DNA from: Nesterenkonia marinintestina
GTDB lineage: Bacteria > Actinomycetota > Actinomycetes > Actinomycetales > Micrococcaceae
Reading direction: 5' to 3'
NCBI RefSeq assembly: GCF_025420485.1
Contig: NZ_JAOEFD010000004.1
Span: 62,001 to 126,000, forward strand
DNA length: 64,000 nucleotides
Below, one piece after another: positions 16,178 to 24,515 of this stretch (position 1 is its first letter; the number at the start of each line of letters is the position of its first letter). Both the position numbers and the translations under genes were made by a program. The notes below the pieces were generated by a model, which was not told where the DNA came from, searched no databases, and saw only the letters and a list, made by a program, of their open reading frames with translations.

Positions 16178-17569
16178 TCAGTCGAAGAAGCTCGGGACGT
16201 CGACCGCTCCGCCGGAGGCCTCGAACTCCTCACGCACCCGGGCCGCCAGCTCGTCGTCGACGAGGAAGTCCAGTGCGGTGGCCGCGAGCCCGAAGGCTCC
16301 GTCGACCGCGGCGTCCTCGGCACGGGGCGAGCCTGCGGCCTCTCGGAACTCGACGGTGTGCAGGGCCACGTCGGAGTCCGAGATCTTCAGCAGCGGGTGG
16401 ATCCCGGGCACCCTGTAGCTGACGTTTCCGAAGTCGGTGGACGCGGCGACGGTCTCGGGGACGACGCCGCCGGGCAGCGGTGACCGCCCCCGCCGCGACT
16501 GCGCGGCCGTCCAACGGTCGGTGAGCGCCGAGTTCGTCCGGACCGGAAGGCTGGGAGGGTCTTCGTCCCAGGTCAGCGCCAGGTTGGTCCCGGTCATCAG
16601 GGCGGCACCCCTGAGCACGTCCTCCACACGCTCGGAGAGTTCGCGCAGGCTCTCGGGGTACTTGGACCGGACGTAGAGGTCCATCGAGGCGCGGTCGGGG
16701 ATGATCGAGGCCCTCTCCCCGCCCTCGGTGATGACCGCGTGCAGCCGGTCCACCGGCAGCATCTGCTGCCTGAGCAGCCCGAGGCCCTGGTAGGCCAACG
16801 ACGCCGCATCCAGGGCGTTGCGTCCCTGGAACGGCTGGGCCGAGGCGTGGGCGGAGACGCCCTCGAACTCGGCGGTCAGCACTCTGCGTCCGAGCCACAC
16901 CTGGTCGGCCAGGTCGTAGCCGTAGGGGTGGATCATGATCGCCGCGTCGAGGTCGTCGAAGGCTCCGTGCTGCGCCATGTGCTCCTTGCCGGTGCGGCCC
17001 TCTTCGGCCGGTGTGCCCAGCAGCACCACCCGGCCCCGGAACGCGGCGGGGTCCTCGGTGAGGAGCCGGGCCAGGGACACGACCGACCCTACGGCGGTCG
17101 CGGCGATCACGTTGTGGCCGCAGCCGTGGCCGAGTCCGACCAGTGCGTCGTACTCGGCCAGCACGGCGATCGTCCGGTCGGTCTCGGGGTCGAAGTCGGC
17201 CGAGGTCACCTCGGCGTGCACCGCGGTGTCGAGCCCGAAGCCGCCGATGACGGCGTCCAGCCCGTGTCGACGCAGCAGCTCCGCCACCTCCGCGGCCGAC
17301 CGGTGCTCCTCGAAGGCGACCTCCGGGTGCTGATGGAGGCTGTAGAGCAGGTCGATCAGGTCGGTGCGCAGCGATTCCGTGATGGTCTCCAGGGCGCTGC
17401 GGAGCTGATCCGACGCCCCGGAGTCCGCCGCACCGTCGGCCTCGTCCGGCGCGTCCTGCAGGTGCGCGGCCGCCTCGGCGCGCTGTGCGGTCTCCCTGTC
17501 GAGCTGGGACAGATAGAAGTCGGAGGGGCCGCTGAGGTTCTCGTATTCTCGCCGCACTGTGCGCTGCAC
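16178..17569 (-). CDS. M20 family amidohydrolase, AbgB-like (p-aminobenzoyl-glutamate hydrolase type)
   Basis: 463-aa zinc peptidase of the M20D family. Metal-site motifs are visible: LHQHPEVAFEEHRSA, AEYDALVGLGHGCGHNVIA, TPAEEGRTGKEHM and MIHPYGYD. The dimerisation domain includes EFEGVSAHASAQPFQGRNAL, and the last ligand region is ASTDFGNVSYRVPG. It lies downstream of an AbgT-family transporter on the same strand, the arrangement expected for uptake and cleavage of p-aminobenzoyl-glutamate or another N-acyl amino acid. There is no AbgA partner in view. The 60-residue N-terminal extension is rich in Glu/Ala. Start ATG 17569 is the first available; later starts would cut into the conserved domain. 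Confidence 0.86.
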   Translation of the reverse strand: MQRTVRREYENLSGPSDFYLSQLDRETAQRAEAAAHLQDAPDEADGAADSGASDQLRSALETITESLRTDLIDLLYSLHQHPEVAFEEHRSAAEVAELLRRHGLDAVIGGFGLDTAVHAEVTSADFDPETDRTIAVLAEYDALVGLGHGCGHNVIAATAVGSVVSLARLLTEDPAAFRGRVVLLGTPAEEGRTGKEHMAQHGAFDDLDAAIMIHPYGYDLADQVWLGRRVLTAEFEGVSAHASAQPFQGRNALDAASLAYQGLGLLRQQMLPVDRLHAVITEGGERASIIPDRASMDLYVRSKYPESLRELSERVEDVLRGAALMTGTNLALTWDEDPPSLPVRTNSALTDRWTAAQSRRGRSPLPGGVVPETVAASTDFGNVSYRVPGIHPLLKISDSDVALHTVEFREAAGSPRAEDAAVDGAFGLAATALDFLVDDELAARVREEFEASGGAVDVPSFFD

Positions 17570-17597
17570 TCACCTTTCATCGTGGGACTTCATCGTG

Positions 17598-17616
17598 ACA
17601 TGCCGACGCGGCATGT
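17598..17616. promoter_or_regulatory. Inverted repeat between abgT and the M20 hydrolase
   Basis: ACATGCCG and CGGCATGT form an 8-bp perfect inverted repeat with a 3-bp centre, 28 bp upstream of the M20 hydrolase start. A second perfect palindrome, GACCACGTGGTC, lies near 17681. Either could be an operator or an attenuating hairpin in the 142-bp gap. Confidence 0.4.
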
Positions 17617-17711
17617 GAACGCGGTTCGTGGTCGGGGCATGTGGTCGGAGCATGTTGCCGGACCACGTGGTCGCGGACGGCCGAGGGCGCCGGACCTCGC
17701 CCGGCACCGGC

Positions 17712-19244
17712 TCACTGGTCCAGGTACACCGGAACACCTGGGCCGAACGGGATCCCGAGGAAGAAGAACACGTAGAGCACGATGTTGAAAGCGATGAAGA
17801 AGCCCACCGCGTACGGGAGCATCAGCGAGATGTATGTGCCGATGCCGGCCTTCTTGTCGTACTTCTGCATGTAGGCCAGGATTACCGGCATGAAGGGGAA
17901 GAGCGGTGTGACGATGTTCGTCGAGGAGTCGCCGATCCGGTAGGCCGCCTGGATGAATCCCGGGTGGTAGCCGAGCTGCATGAGCATCGGCACGAAGATC
18001 GGCGCCTGCAGGGCCCACTGGGCGGAGCCTGAGGTGATCAGCAGGTTGAGCAGCACGGTGAACAGCGTGTAGGTGAGGATCAGCAGCACGCCGGTGAAGC
18101 CGACGCGTTCCAGGAACTCCGCGCCGGAGACGGCCACCCAGAGTCCGAGGTTCGACCAGTTGAAGTACTCGATGAACTGGGCGATGGCGAACACCATGAC
18201 GATGTAGGTGCCCATCGTCGCCATCGCGGCGGCCATGTGCTTGGAGACGTCGCCGGTGCTGCGGATCTCCCCGACGACGATGCCGTAGGTGACACCGATG
18301 ACGATGAAGAAGATCAGGATGAGCGGAACGATCCCGTCCATGAAGGGCGAGTCGATGACCGCGCCGTCCTCACCCTGCAGCGGGCTTCCCGGGATCATCA
18401 CGGCCACGGCGATCAGCAGCACGTAGAGCAGGCCGGCTCCCGAGGCCAGCAGGAAGCCCTTATGCTCACGGGCGGTCGGGGCGCGATCGTCCTCCATCTG
18501 GACCGCGGCGCCCTCGTAGGTGCCCAGCCGCCGCTCGGTGATCCGGGTGGTGATCAGACCGCCCACGAAGGTGAGAACGAAGACGCAGACGATGTTGAAG
18601 TACCAGTTGGCCACAGGGGAGACCGTCATCGAGTCGTCGACGATGCGGGCCGCTTCGGTGGTGATGCCGGCCAGGAGCGCATCGGTGCCGGCGACCATGA
18701 GGTTGGCCGTGAAGCCCGCTCCGGCTCCGGCGAAGCCGGCGACGAGCCCGGCGATGGGGTGGCGTCCGACCTTGTAGAAGGCCATGGCCATCAGCGGCGG
18801 GATCAGCACCATGGCGGCGTCGGAGGCGATGTTGCCCATGATGCCGACGAAGACGGCCATATAGGGCAGCAGGAACCCGGGTACGCGGCTGACGCTCTTG
18901 CGGATGGCGTAGTCGAGGTACCCGACCTGTTCGACCAATCCGATGCCCAGCATGATGCCCAGCACCAGACCCAGCGGGGCGAAGCCGGTGAAGTTGTCCA
19001 GCATCGAGGTGAGCATGAACTCGACGCCCTCGCCCGTGAGCAGACTCCGCACCGATTCCTCGTCGCCGGTCTGCGGATGCTCGGCGGAGGCGCCCAGCCC
19101 GCTGGCCACCGCGGAGAGCACGATGACGATGAGGGCCAAGACGACGAAGAGGACGAACGGATCGGGCAACTTGTTGCCCAGGCGTTCGATGGCGTCGAAT
19201 ACGCGTGAGGTCTGCTTCGATCCTGCTGAGCTGCTCTTGGCCAT
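17712..19244 (-). CDS. AbgT family transporter (p-aminobenzoyl-glutamate type)
   Basis: 510-aa inner-membrane carrier with about 11-12 hydrophobic segments. AbgT family features include NKLPDPFVLFVVLALIVIV near the N-terminus, LMLGIGLVEQVGYLDYAIRK-like sequence, ASDAAMVLIPPLMAMAFYKV, GAGAGFTANLMVAGTDALL, SGSAQWALQAPIFVPML and GDSSTNIVTPLFPFMPV. The family takes up p-aminobenzoyl-glutamate or exports sulfonamides and PABA. The M20 hydrolase downstream supports an uptake-and-hydrolysis pair. Start MAKSSSAGSKQ at ATG 19244 is chosen over an upstream ATG that adds a Gly/Pro/Arg-rich stretch. Confidence 0.9.
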   Translation of the reverse strand: MAKSSSAGSKQTSRVFDAIERLGNKLPDPFVLFVVLALIVIVLSAVASGLGASAEHPQTGDEESVRSLLTGEGVEFMLTSMLDNFTGFAPLGLVLGIMLGIGLVEQVGYLDYAIRKSVSRVPGFLLPYMAVFVGIMGNIASDAAMVLIPPLMAMAFYKVGRHPIAGLVAGFAGAGAGFTANLMVAGTDALLAGITTEAARIVDDSMTVSPVANWYFNIVCVFVLTFVGGLITTRITERRLGTYEGAAVQMEDDRAPTAREHKGFLLASGAGLLYVLLIAVAVMIPGSPLQGEDGAVIDSPFMDGIVPLILIFFIVIGVTYGIVVGEIRSTGDVSKHMAAAMATMGTYIVMVFAIAQFIEYFNWSNLGLWVAVSGAEFLERVGFTGVLLILTYTLFTVLLNLLITSGSAQWALQAPIFVPMLMQLGYHPGFIQAAYRIGDSSTNIVTPLFPFMPVILAYMQKYDKKAGIGTYISLMLPYAVGFFIAFNIVLYVFFFLGIPFGPGVPVYLDQ

Positions 19245-19394
19245 GGAGTTCCCCCTCAGTCGTCCACCGCCCCTGGGGGCTGTCGGCCCGTCTCCTTCAT
19301 CCTGTCCCACCCCCGGGCGCTTCGCCGGGCACGACACAGGTCGCCGAGCTCCCAGTTCCGCTGCGGGCCGGGGTCAGGGCAGAATTGGGTCGAT

Positions 19395-20828
19395 ATGCAG
19401 TGCCACGACGTCGATCGGCTCTCTCCCGGAGATCCGCAGCAGATCGCCGCGGACTTCCGTGCCCGGTTCGGGGAGGTCTTCGGCCGCTCGGCCGACGGTG
19501 TGTGGTTCGCGCCGGGCCGGGCGAACATCAACGGTGAGCACATCGATTTCCACTCCGGCCGCTGCCTGCCGATGGCTCTGGCGCACGGCACCTACGCGGC
19601 GGCCGCCCCGCGCAGCGACGGGCTGCTGCGCGTGCGGACTCTGGACGCCGCGCTCGACGACGGTGTGCACACCATCCGACTCGACGAGGTGGCCCCGGTG
19701 GACTCCCCCGAACCCGCCGGACGGGCCGCGGGGGCGCACTCGATGGACGCCGCACCCAGCTGGACCCGGTATGTGGCAGGCACCATCTGGGCGTTGGCTC
19801 AGCTGGGTGAGGAGTCGCCCGGCTTCGCTCTGGACCCGGGGTTCGGCGTCGACCTGCTCATCGTCTCCACCCTCCCCATCGGGGGAGGCCTGTCCTCCTC
19901 GGCGGCGCTGGAATGCGCCACGGCCCTGGCGGTCATCGCCCTGGGCACGCCGTTGGGCGCTCAACACTCGGGTTCGGAGCTGGATGCGGCGCTGACCGAC
20001 GCGCTCCGAGCCGAGGTCGCCGCGGCCTGTATGCGCGCCGAGGTGGAGGTCGTCGGAGCGGGCACCGGCGGGCTCGACCAGACGGTGAGCCTGCGTGGGC
20101 TGGCCGGCGACGTCCTGTCCCTGGACTGCCGGGACTTCTCGGTGGACTGGTTGCCGGTGGGACGGCTGCTGGATGACTACGTGTTCCTGGCCGTGGACAC
20201 CCGCCAGGCCCATTGGTTGGGGGACGGCCAGTTCGACGACCGACGCGCCGATTCCGAGGCTGCGGCTCAGGTGCTGGGCGTCGAGCAGCTGCGCTACGCG
20301 CTGCCGGAGCAGGCGACGGCGGCTGATGCCCGCCGGGTCCGCGAAAGGTTCGATGAGCGGGTGGGAGCGGCTGCCATGGTGGCGGGGCGTCCTGCGGACG
20401 CGGTGCGTCGGCGCCTGCGCCATGCGCTCTCGGAGATGGTGCGTTCTGACGAGCTGGCGGAGATCTTCGCCGAGACCGTGCCGGACCCGGAGGTCGGTCC
20501 CGAGGACGCGGCGACCCTGATCGGGCAGCTGATGCTCTCCGGCCACGCCTCGATGCGGGACTCGGCGCAGGTGTCCTTCCCCGCCGCCGATGCGATCGTC
20601 GACGCCGCGGTGCGACATGGAGCTCCGGGCGGCCGGCTCATCGGCGGCGGCTTCGGGGGTTCAGTGCTGCTGCTCTCCCGGCGCGACGACGTCACCGCGC
20701 TGGAGGCCGCCGTCGACCGCGCCTGCGCCGGTGCCGGCCATCGACGACCACGGTTCGTGGAGATCACGCCCTCGGCCGGCGCCCGGACGGTGCCCCTGCC
20801 TGCGGTCGCGGCGCACCGTCCTCATTAG
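19395..20828 (+). CDS. galK: Galactokinase-like GHMP kinase with altered substrate signature
   Basis: 477-aa GHMP-superfamily sugar kinase, closest in layout to galactokinase. The N-terminal signature is GRANINGEHIDF (residues 41-52) where galactokinases usually read GRVNLIGEHTDY. The ATP loop PIGGGLSSSAALE (161-173) is intact, the catalytic-base segment GTGGLDQ (Asp228) is present, and motif 3 RLIGGGFGGSVLLL is present. The protein is longer than the usual ~385-430 aa. No galE, galT or lac genes lie nearby; neighbours are abgT (divergent) and an FAH hydrolase. The changed sugar-binding segment leaves open another hexose or hexosamine as substrate. ATG 19395 is the first start after the divergent promoter. 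Confidence 0.75.
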   Translation: MQCHDVDRLSPGDPQQIAADFRARFGEVFGRSADGVWFAPGRANINGEHIDFHSGRCLPMALAHGTYAAAAPRSDGLLRVRTLDAALDDGVHTIRLDEVAPVDSPEPAGRAAGAHSMDAAPSWTRYVAGTIWALAQLGEESPGFALDPGFGVDLLIVSTLPIGGGLSSSAALECATALAVIALGTPLGAQHSGSELDAALTDALRAEVAAACMRAEVEVVGAGTGGLDQTVSLRGLAGDVLSLDCRDFSVDWLPVGRLLDDYVFLAVDTRQAHWLGDGQFDDRRADSEAAAQVLGVEQLRYALPEQATAADARRVRERFDERVGAAAMVAGRPADAVRRRLRHALSEMVRSDELAEIFAETVPDPEVGPEDAATLIGQLMLSGHASMRDSAQVSFPAADAIVDAAVRHGAPGGRLIGGGFGGSVLLLSRRDDVTALEAAVDRACAGAGHRRPRFVEITPSAGARTVPLPAVAAHRPH

Positions 20829-20877
20829 GATGGTCGTGATTCCCCACACACCGTCCGCTGCACTGAGGAGACCGACC

Positions 20878-21714
20878 ATGAGGCTCGCGACGATCCGTAA
20901 CGCCCAAGGAACCGCAGCGGCGGTGGACACCGGTTCCGGGTGGAGGCCGATCAACGGTGTGTCCGACGTCAACGACCTGCTCAGTCGTCCGGACTGGCGT
21001 GAGTTCGCCGATGCGGCCGGACACCGGGAGGACGTCTCGCCCCTCGACGAGTCGACCCTGGAATTAGCCGCCGTCGTGCCTGCACCGGGCAAGGTGATCT
21101 GCGTCGGCCTCAACTACGCCTCCCATATCCGCGAGATGGGCCGTGAACTCCCCGCACATCCCACGCTCTTCGCGAAGTTCGCCGAGACCCTCACCGGTCC
21201 CACTGATCCCGTCATCGCCGTGGCCGAGGACTCCGAGCTGGATTGGGAGGGTGAGATGGCGCTGGTCATCGGCGCCCGAGCCCACCGAGTGACGGAGGCT
21301 GAGGCACGGTCACGGATCGCCGGCTACACGGTGGCCAACGACATCTCCATGCGGGGATGGCAGTTCCGCACGGTGGAGTGGCTCCAGGGAAAGATCTGGG
21401 CCGAGTCGACCCCCGTAGGACCGTACCTGGTCACCACGGAAGCCTTCGACTGGTCTCGGTCGCGACTTCGCACCACCGTCAACGGCCAGGTCATGCAGGA
21501 CCACGCGATCGGCGACCTCGTGTTCTCTCCGGAACAGCTCGTCGCCTACATCTCCACCATGCTCCCCCTCAATCCCGGTGATCTCATCCTCACGGGCACA
21601 CCCGGCGGCGTGGGACGTGCCAGAGACCCACAGGTCTACCTGTCGGCCGGAGATGTGGTCGAGGTGCTGATCGACGGACTCGGCACTCTGCGGACTCTCA
21701 TCGTGGAGCCCTGA
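20878..21714 (+). CDS. Fumarylacetoacetate hydrolase family protein (acylpyruvase type)
   Basis: 278-aa FAH-superfamily protein. The C-terminal catalytic domain shows the family landmarks KVICVGLNYASHIREMGRE, PTLFAKFAETLTGPTDPV, the divalent-metal segment LDWEGEMALVIG, VANDISMRGWQ, and LNPGDLILTGTPGGVG. The size is that of fumarylpyruvate or maleylpyruvate hydrolases. ATG 20878 follows GAGGAGACC. It heads the aromatic-acid island and is 4 bp before paaX. With the maleylpyruvate isomerase at 32516 it fits the end of a gentisate-type pathway (fumarylpyruvate to fumarate and pyruvate). Substrate assignment rests on context. Confidence 0.88.
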   Translation: MRLATIRNAQGTAAAVDTGSGWRPINGVSDVNDLLSRPDWREFADAAGHREDVSPLDESTLELAAVVPAPGKVICVGLNYASHIREMGRELPAHPTLFAKFAETLTGPTDPVIAVAEDSELDWEGEMALVIGARAHRVTEAEARSRIAGYTVANDISMRGWQFRTVEWLQGKIWAESTPVGPYLVTTEAFDWSRSRLRTTVNGQVMQDHAIGDLVFSPEQLVAYISTMLPLNPGDLILTGTPGGVGRARDPQVYLSAGDVVEVLIDGLGTLRTLIVEP

Positions 21715-21718
21715 GCTC

Positions 21719-22543
21719 ATGACGGTCCCGCTGCCCCCTTATCGTGAGCTGGTCCTCACGGCGTTCGGCCTGTTCGGACGCAACGGGCAGGAGTGGATTC
21801 CGGTCGGGACCTTGGTCAGGCTGTTGGAGGACTGCGGCGCTGACGCGCCGGGCGTACGGGCCACCATCTCGCGGATGACCAAGCGAGGAAACCTCGAGAA
21901 CCGACGCCGGGGCAGGAACAGCGAGTATCGGCTCAGTCCCAACCTCGTCTACGCGTTCTCCTCCGGTGACCGCAGGATCTTCGAGCCGGTCCGCGCATCG
22001 CCAGACGACCCGTGGCTGCTGGTCACCTTCAGCGTCTCCGAGTCGCAGCGCGATGTCAGGCACAGGCTCCGCAGCGGGCTGAGTCGACTCGGTTTCGGCA
22101 CCATCAGTCCCGGTCTGTGGATCGCGCCGGTCCACGTCGAGGAGGAAGCACGCCAATACCTCGAACGTCACGGACTGATGGAGCACACGGCGATCTTCAG
22201 AGCCCACTCGGTCCACGGCGGGCCCGACGCCGACTGGTGGAATCTGGATCTCTTGGAGTCCCGCTACTCCTGGTTCCTCCAGGCGTACACGGAGGTCTCC
22301 GAACGCGTCGACGAGTCGGACTCATCGCTGCAGACCGCGTTCTCCGTCTACATGGTCATGCTCACCCACTGGCGACAGCTCCCCTATCTGGATCCCGGCC
22401 TCCCGGACGACATGCTCCCGCCTACATGGCCGGGACATCGAGCCTGGGATCTGTTCATCGCCCTGGACAGGGCGCTTCACGCCGCCGCGGATGAGTATGC
22501 GCGCTCAGTCCTCGAGGAGGATGCGGTTCAGGCGTCGTCCTGA
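21719..22543 (+). CDS. PaaX-family transcriptional regulator
   Basis: 274-aa PaaX-like repressor. The N-terminal winged-helix region covers residues ~1-80 (LVLTAFGLFGRNGQEWIPVG, GVRATISRMTKRGNLENRRRGRNSEYRL). A PaaX-type central domain follows (DPWLLVTFSVSESQRDVRHR, LGFGTISPGLWIAP) and a C-terminal domain (WNLDLLESRYSWFLQAYTEV, LPYLDPGLPDDMLPPTWPG). PaaX proteins respond to aryl-CoA thioesters, which fits a CoA-dependent aromatic pathway with a ligase at 24516. It starts 4 bp after the FAH gene and overlaps the 3' end of the convergent ridA by 16 bp. Confidence 0.9.
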   Translation: MTVPLPPYRELVLTAFGLFGRNGQEWIPVGTLVRLLEDCGADAPGVRATISRMTKRGNLENRRRGRNSEYRLSPNLVYAFSSGDRRIFEPVRASPDDPWLLVTFSVSESQRDVRHRLRSGLSRLGFGTISPGLWIAPVHVEEEARQYLERHGLMEHTAIFRAHSVHGGPDADWWNLDLLESRYSWFLQAYTEVSERVDESDSSLQTAFSVYMVMLTHWRQLPYLDPGLPDDMLPPTWPGHRAWDLFIALDRALHAAADEYARSVLEEDAVQASS

Positions 22544-22929
22544 ATCTCGGCCACGCCCTGGATCTCGACCACGGCTTCCTTCTGCCACAGGCGGGAGACG
22601 CCGATCCCAGCCATCGCCGGATACCTGCGGCCCACCATCCGCTGCCAGACCCGTCCGACCTCACGGCCGTGCTCCAGATAGTCGTCGACATCGGTGAGAT
22701 AGATCGTCACTGAGACCAGGTCCTCCGGTCGGCCACCTGCCTCCGCCAGGGTGGCCAGCACGTTACCCAGAGCCTGCTCGAACTGGGCGACGACGTCTCC
22801 GTCGACGATCCGGCCGTTCTCGTCCAGGGCGGTCTGCCCGCCCAGATACACGCGTCGTCCGGCCTTCACTCCGTGCGCGTAACCTCGAGCCTCTGCCAGC
22901 CCATCGGGGTTCAGAATCAGATTCTCCAT
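22528..22929 (-). CDS. RidA family protein (enamine/imine deaminase type)
   Basis: 133-aa YjgF/YER057c/UK114-type protein. Family landmarks are LAEARGYAHGVKAGRRVYLGG, ALDENGRIVDGD, QFEQALGNVLATLAEAGGRPEDLVSVTIYLTD-like segments and the C-terminal RYPAMAGIGVSRLWQKEAVVEIQGVA. The conserved Arg of true RidA (usually in SR..R near residue 105) is not clearly placed. Start ATG 22929 is chosen because the family begins near here. It is divergent from the cupin gene and would act on a reactive enamine/imine or aromatic catabolic intermediate. It is the only minus-strand gene of this island. Confidence 0.88.
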   Translation of the reverse strand: MENLILNPDGLAEARGYAHGVKAGRRVYLGGQTALDENGRIVDGDVVAQFEQALGNVLATLAEAGGRPEDLVSVTIYLTDVDDYLEHGREVGRVWQRMVGRRYPAMAGIGVSRLWQKEAVVEIQGVAEIQDDA

Positions 22930-23002
22930 GCCATAAACCTCTCTGTCATAGTACGTGAGCGTCCTCATACCAGTTCTCGGATTGATCATGGTCTATCACT
23001 TC

Positions 23003-23018
23003 CGTGACGCCCGTCACG
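23003..23018. promoter_or_regulatory. Palindromic operator candidate, ridA/cupin divergent promoter
   Basis: CGTGACG-CC-CGTCACG is a perfect 7-bp inverted repeat in the 175-bp gap between ridA and the cupin operon. It is the best-formed dyad in the gap and a natural candidate site for the PaaX-like regulator. Confidence 0.5.
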
Positions 23019-23104
23019 CATGTAATATACCTCACAGCACCGCTGACGAACACGTGTCGAACCGATGAAGGTCGGCACGTCATCACAAGGACCGGAGGCC
23101 CACC

Positions 23105-23557
23105 ATGACGCAGGACGAATCCACTCCCACCGTCGGACCGGACGTCGTGCCGGTCGTGACCCGCGCCGGACACGAAGACACGAACACCACCCAGTCCGGT
23201 GACTGCATACGCGTCTCAGGCGTCTCCATCCAGCACACACCGGCGACCAAGATCTGGTTCGGACAGGTCTCGAACAAACCCGGATACCGATCTCTCCCCC
23301 ACCACCACGGTGAGGCCGAGACCGGGGGCTACGTGCTGCGCGGACACGGCAGGATCTACTTCGGCGAGGGGTACGCCCAATACCTGGACATGGAGGCCGG
23401 AGACTGGGTCTTCGTCCCGCCCTACATGCCGCATGTGGAGGCCAACATGTCAGTGACCGAGGACCTGATCTGGCTCACCACCCGCACCCCGGAGAACATC
23501 GTGGTCAACCTGGAGGACGTGCCGGACGACTCGCTCGAGGGATACCGCCGCGCATGA
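23105..23557 (+). CDS. Single-domain cupin, possible ring-cleavage dioxygenase or sensor
   Basis: 150-aa protein with one complete cupin barrel. Motif 1 is PHHHGEAETGGYVLRG (metal His-x-His and Glu) and motif 2 is GDWVFVPPYMPHVEAN (third His and Asn). Such a site can hold Fe(II) or Mn(II). It is far shorter than gentisate dioxygenases (about 350 aa, bicupin). It is the first gene of the plus-strand operon and its stop overlaps the thioesterase start by 4 bp, so it is integral to the pathway. A ring-cleaving dioxygenase acting on a hydroxylated aminobenzoate or gentisate is an inference. ATG 23105 follows CCGGAGGCCCACC. Confidence 0.85.
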   Translation: MTQDESTPTVGPDVVPVVTRAGHEDTNTTQSGDCIRVSGVSIQHTPATKIWFGQVSNKPGYRSLPHHHGEAETGGYVLRGHGRIYFGEGYAQYLDMEAGDWVFVPPYMPHVEANMSVTEDLIWLTTRTPENIVVNLEDVPDDSLEGYRRA

Positions 23558-24486
23558 CCACCGAGGAACTCGGTCGCACCGGAGACTTCTCCCGGAACGC
23601 CGAAGACAGCAGCCGGATGCTCGCGGCCCTCGACCTCCGAGAGGTCACTCCGCAGCGAGGCGACGTCGCCTGGTCCGCGACCACCCAATACGTGCCGTGG
23701 CCCAAGGCGTACGGAGGGGACATGGCGGCACAGGCCACGCTCGCGATGCTCCGCTCGGCCCCGGAGGACCGGTCCCTGCATTCGCTGCACAGCTACTTCA
23801 TGCGACCGGTCGACATCGGTGCCGAGATCACCTACGAGGTGGAGGTGATCCGCGACGGCCGCAGCTACTCCACCCGCCACGTCCGCGCCGTACAGAACGA
23901 CAAGGACGTCTATCTGAGCATCGGCTCCCTGACGCCCGAGGCCGACGGAGCCGAGTTCCACACCCCGCTGTCCGAGGCGGCAGCTCCCCTGGGACGGGAC
24001 ATCCCCGATCCGGAGTCTCTGCCGAGTTCCGCGGAGGTCCTTCCGGACTCCGCCGACCCGGCGGCGGACTACTGGGCACGGGGACGCAGCTTCGACATGC
24101 GCCATGTCCCCGGCCCCCTCTACCTAGAACATGACGAGGACAGGTCGCCCCACCAGGCGGTATGGGTCCGCTCCTACGACCAGCTTCCGGACGAACCCGC
24201 TCTCCACCAGGCCGCGCTGACCTACGCCTGCGACTACACGATCCTCGAGCCCTCACTCCGGGCCCAGGGGCTGTGCTGGTCCTCGCCGGGGCTCGTCACG
24301 GCCAGTCTCGACCACGCCATGTGGTTCCACCGGCCGGCACGTGTCGACCAGTGGCTGCTCTACCTCCAGGAGAGCCTCGACGTTGGCCGACAGCGAGGCC
24401 TCTCTTTGGGGCGCTTCTACACGCGTGGCGGCGAACTCGTCGCTACCGTCGCACAAGAGGGTCTCATCCGTCCCGGGTCCCAGTGA
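23554..24486 (+). CDS. Acyl-CoA thioesterase (TesB-like, double hotdog)
   Basis: 310-aa thioesterase with the two hotdog halves of TesB: the first has VPWPKAYGGDMAAQATLAML, LHSLHSYFMRPVDIGAEITY and GRSYSTRHVRAVQNDKDVY; the second has PHQAVWVRSYDQLPDEPALH, ALTYACDYTILEP, TASLDHAMWFHRPARVDQWL and the C-terminal GRFYTRGGELVATVAQEGLI. The conserved Asp (TASLDHAMWFH) and Thr/Gln catalytic set appear present. It overlaps the cupin by 4 bp and precedes the aryl-CoA ligase. In this pathway it may release a free hydroxy-aromatic acid from its CoA ester after hydroxylation. Confidence 0.9.
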   Translation: MTTEELGRTGDFSRNAEDSSRMLAALDLREVTPQRGDVAWSATTQYVPWPKAYGGDMAAQATLAMLRSAPEDRSLHSLHSYFMRPVDIGAEITYEVEVIRDGRSYSTRHVRAVQNDKDVYLSIGSLTPEADGAEFHTPLSEAAAPLGRDIPDPESLPSSAEVLPDSADPAADYWARGRSFDMRHVPGPLYLEHDEDRSPHQAVWVRSYDQLPDEPALHQAALTYACDYTILEPSLRAQGLCWSSPGLVTASLDHAMWFHRPARVDQWLLYLQESLDVGRQRGLSLGRFYTRGGELVATVAQEGLIRPGSQ

Positions 24487-24515
24487 CCTCCGAACCCTGC
24501 ACACGAGGACCATCG

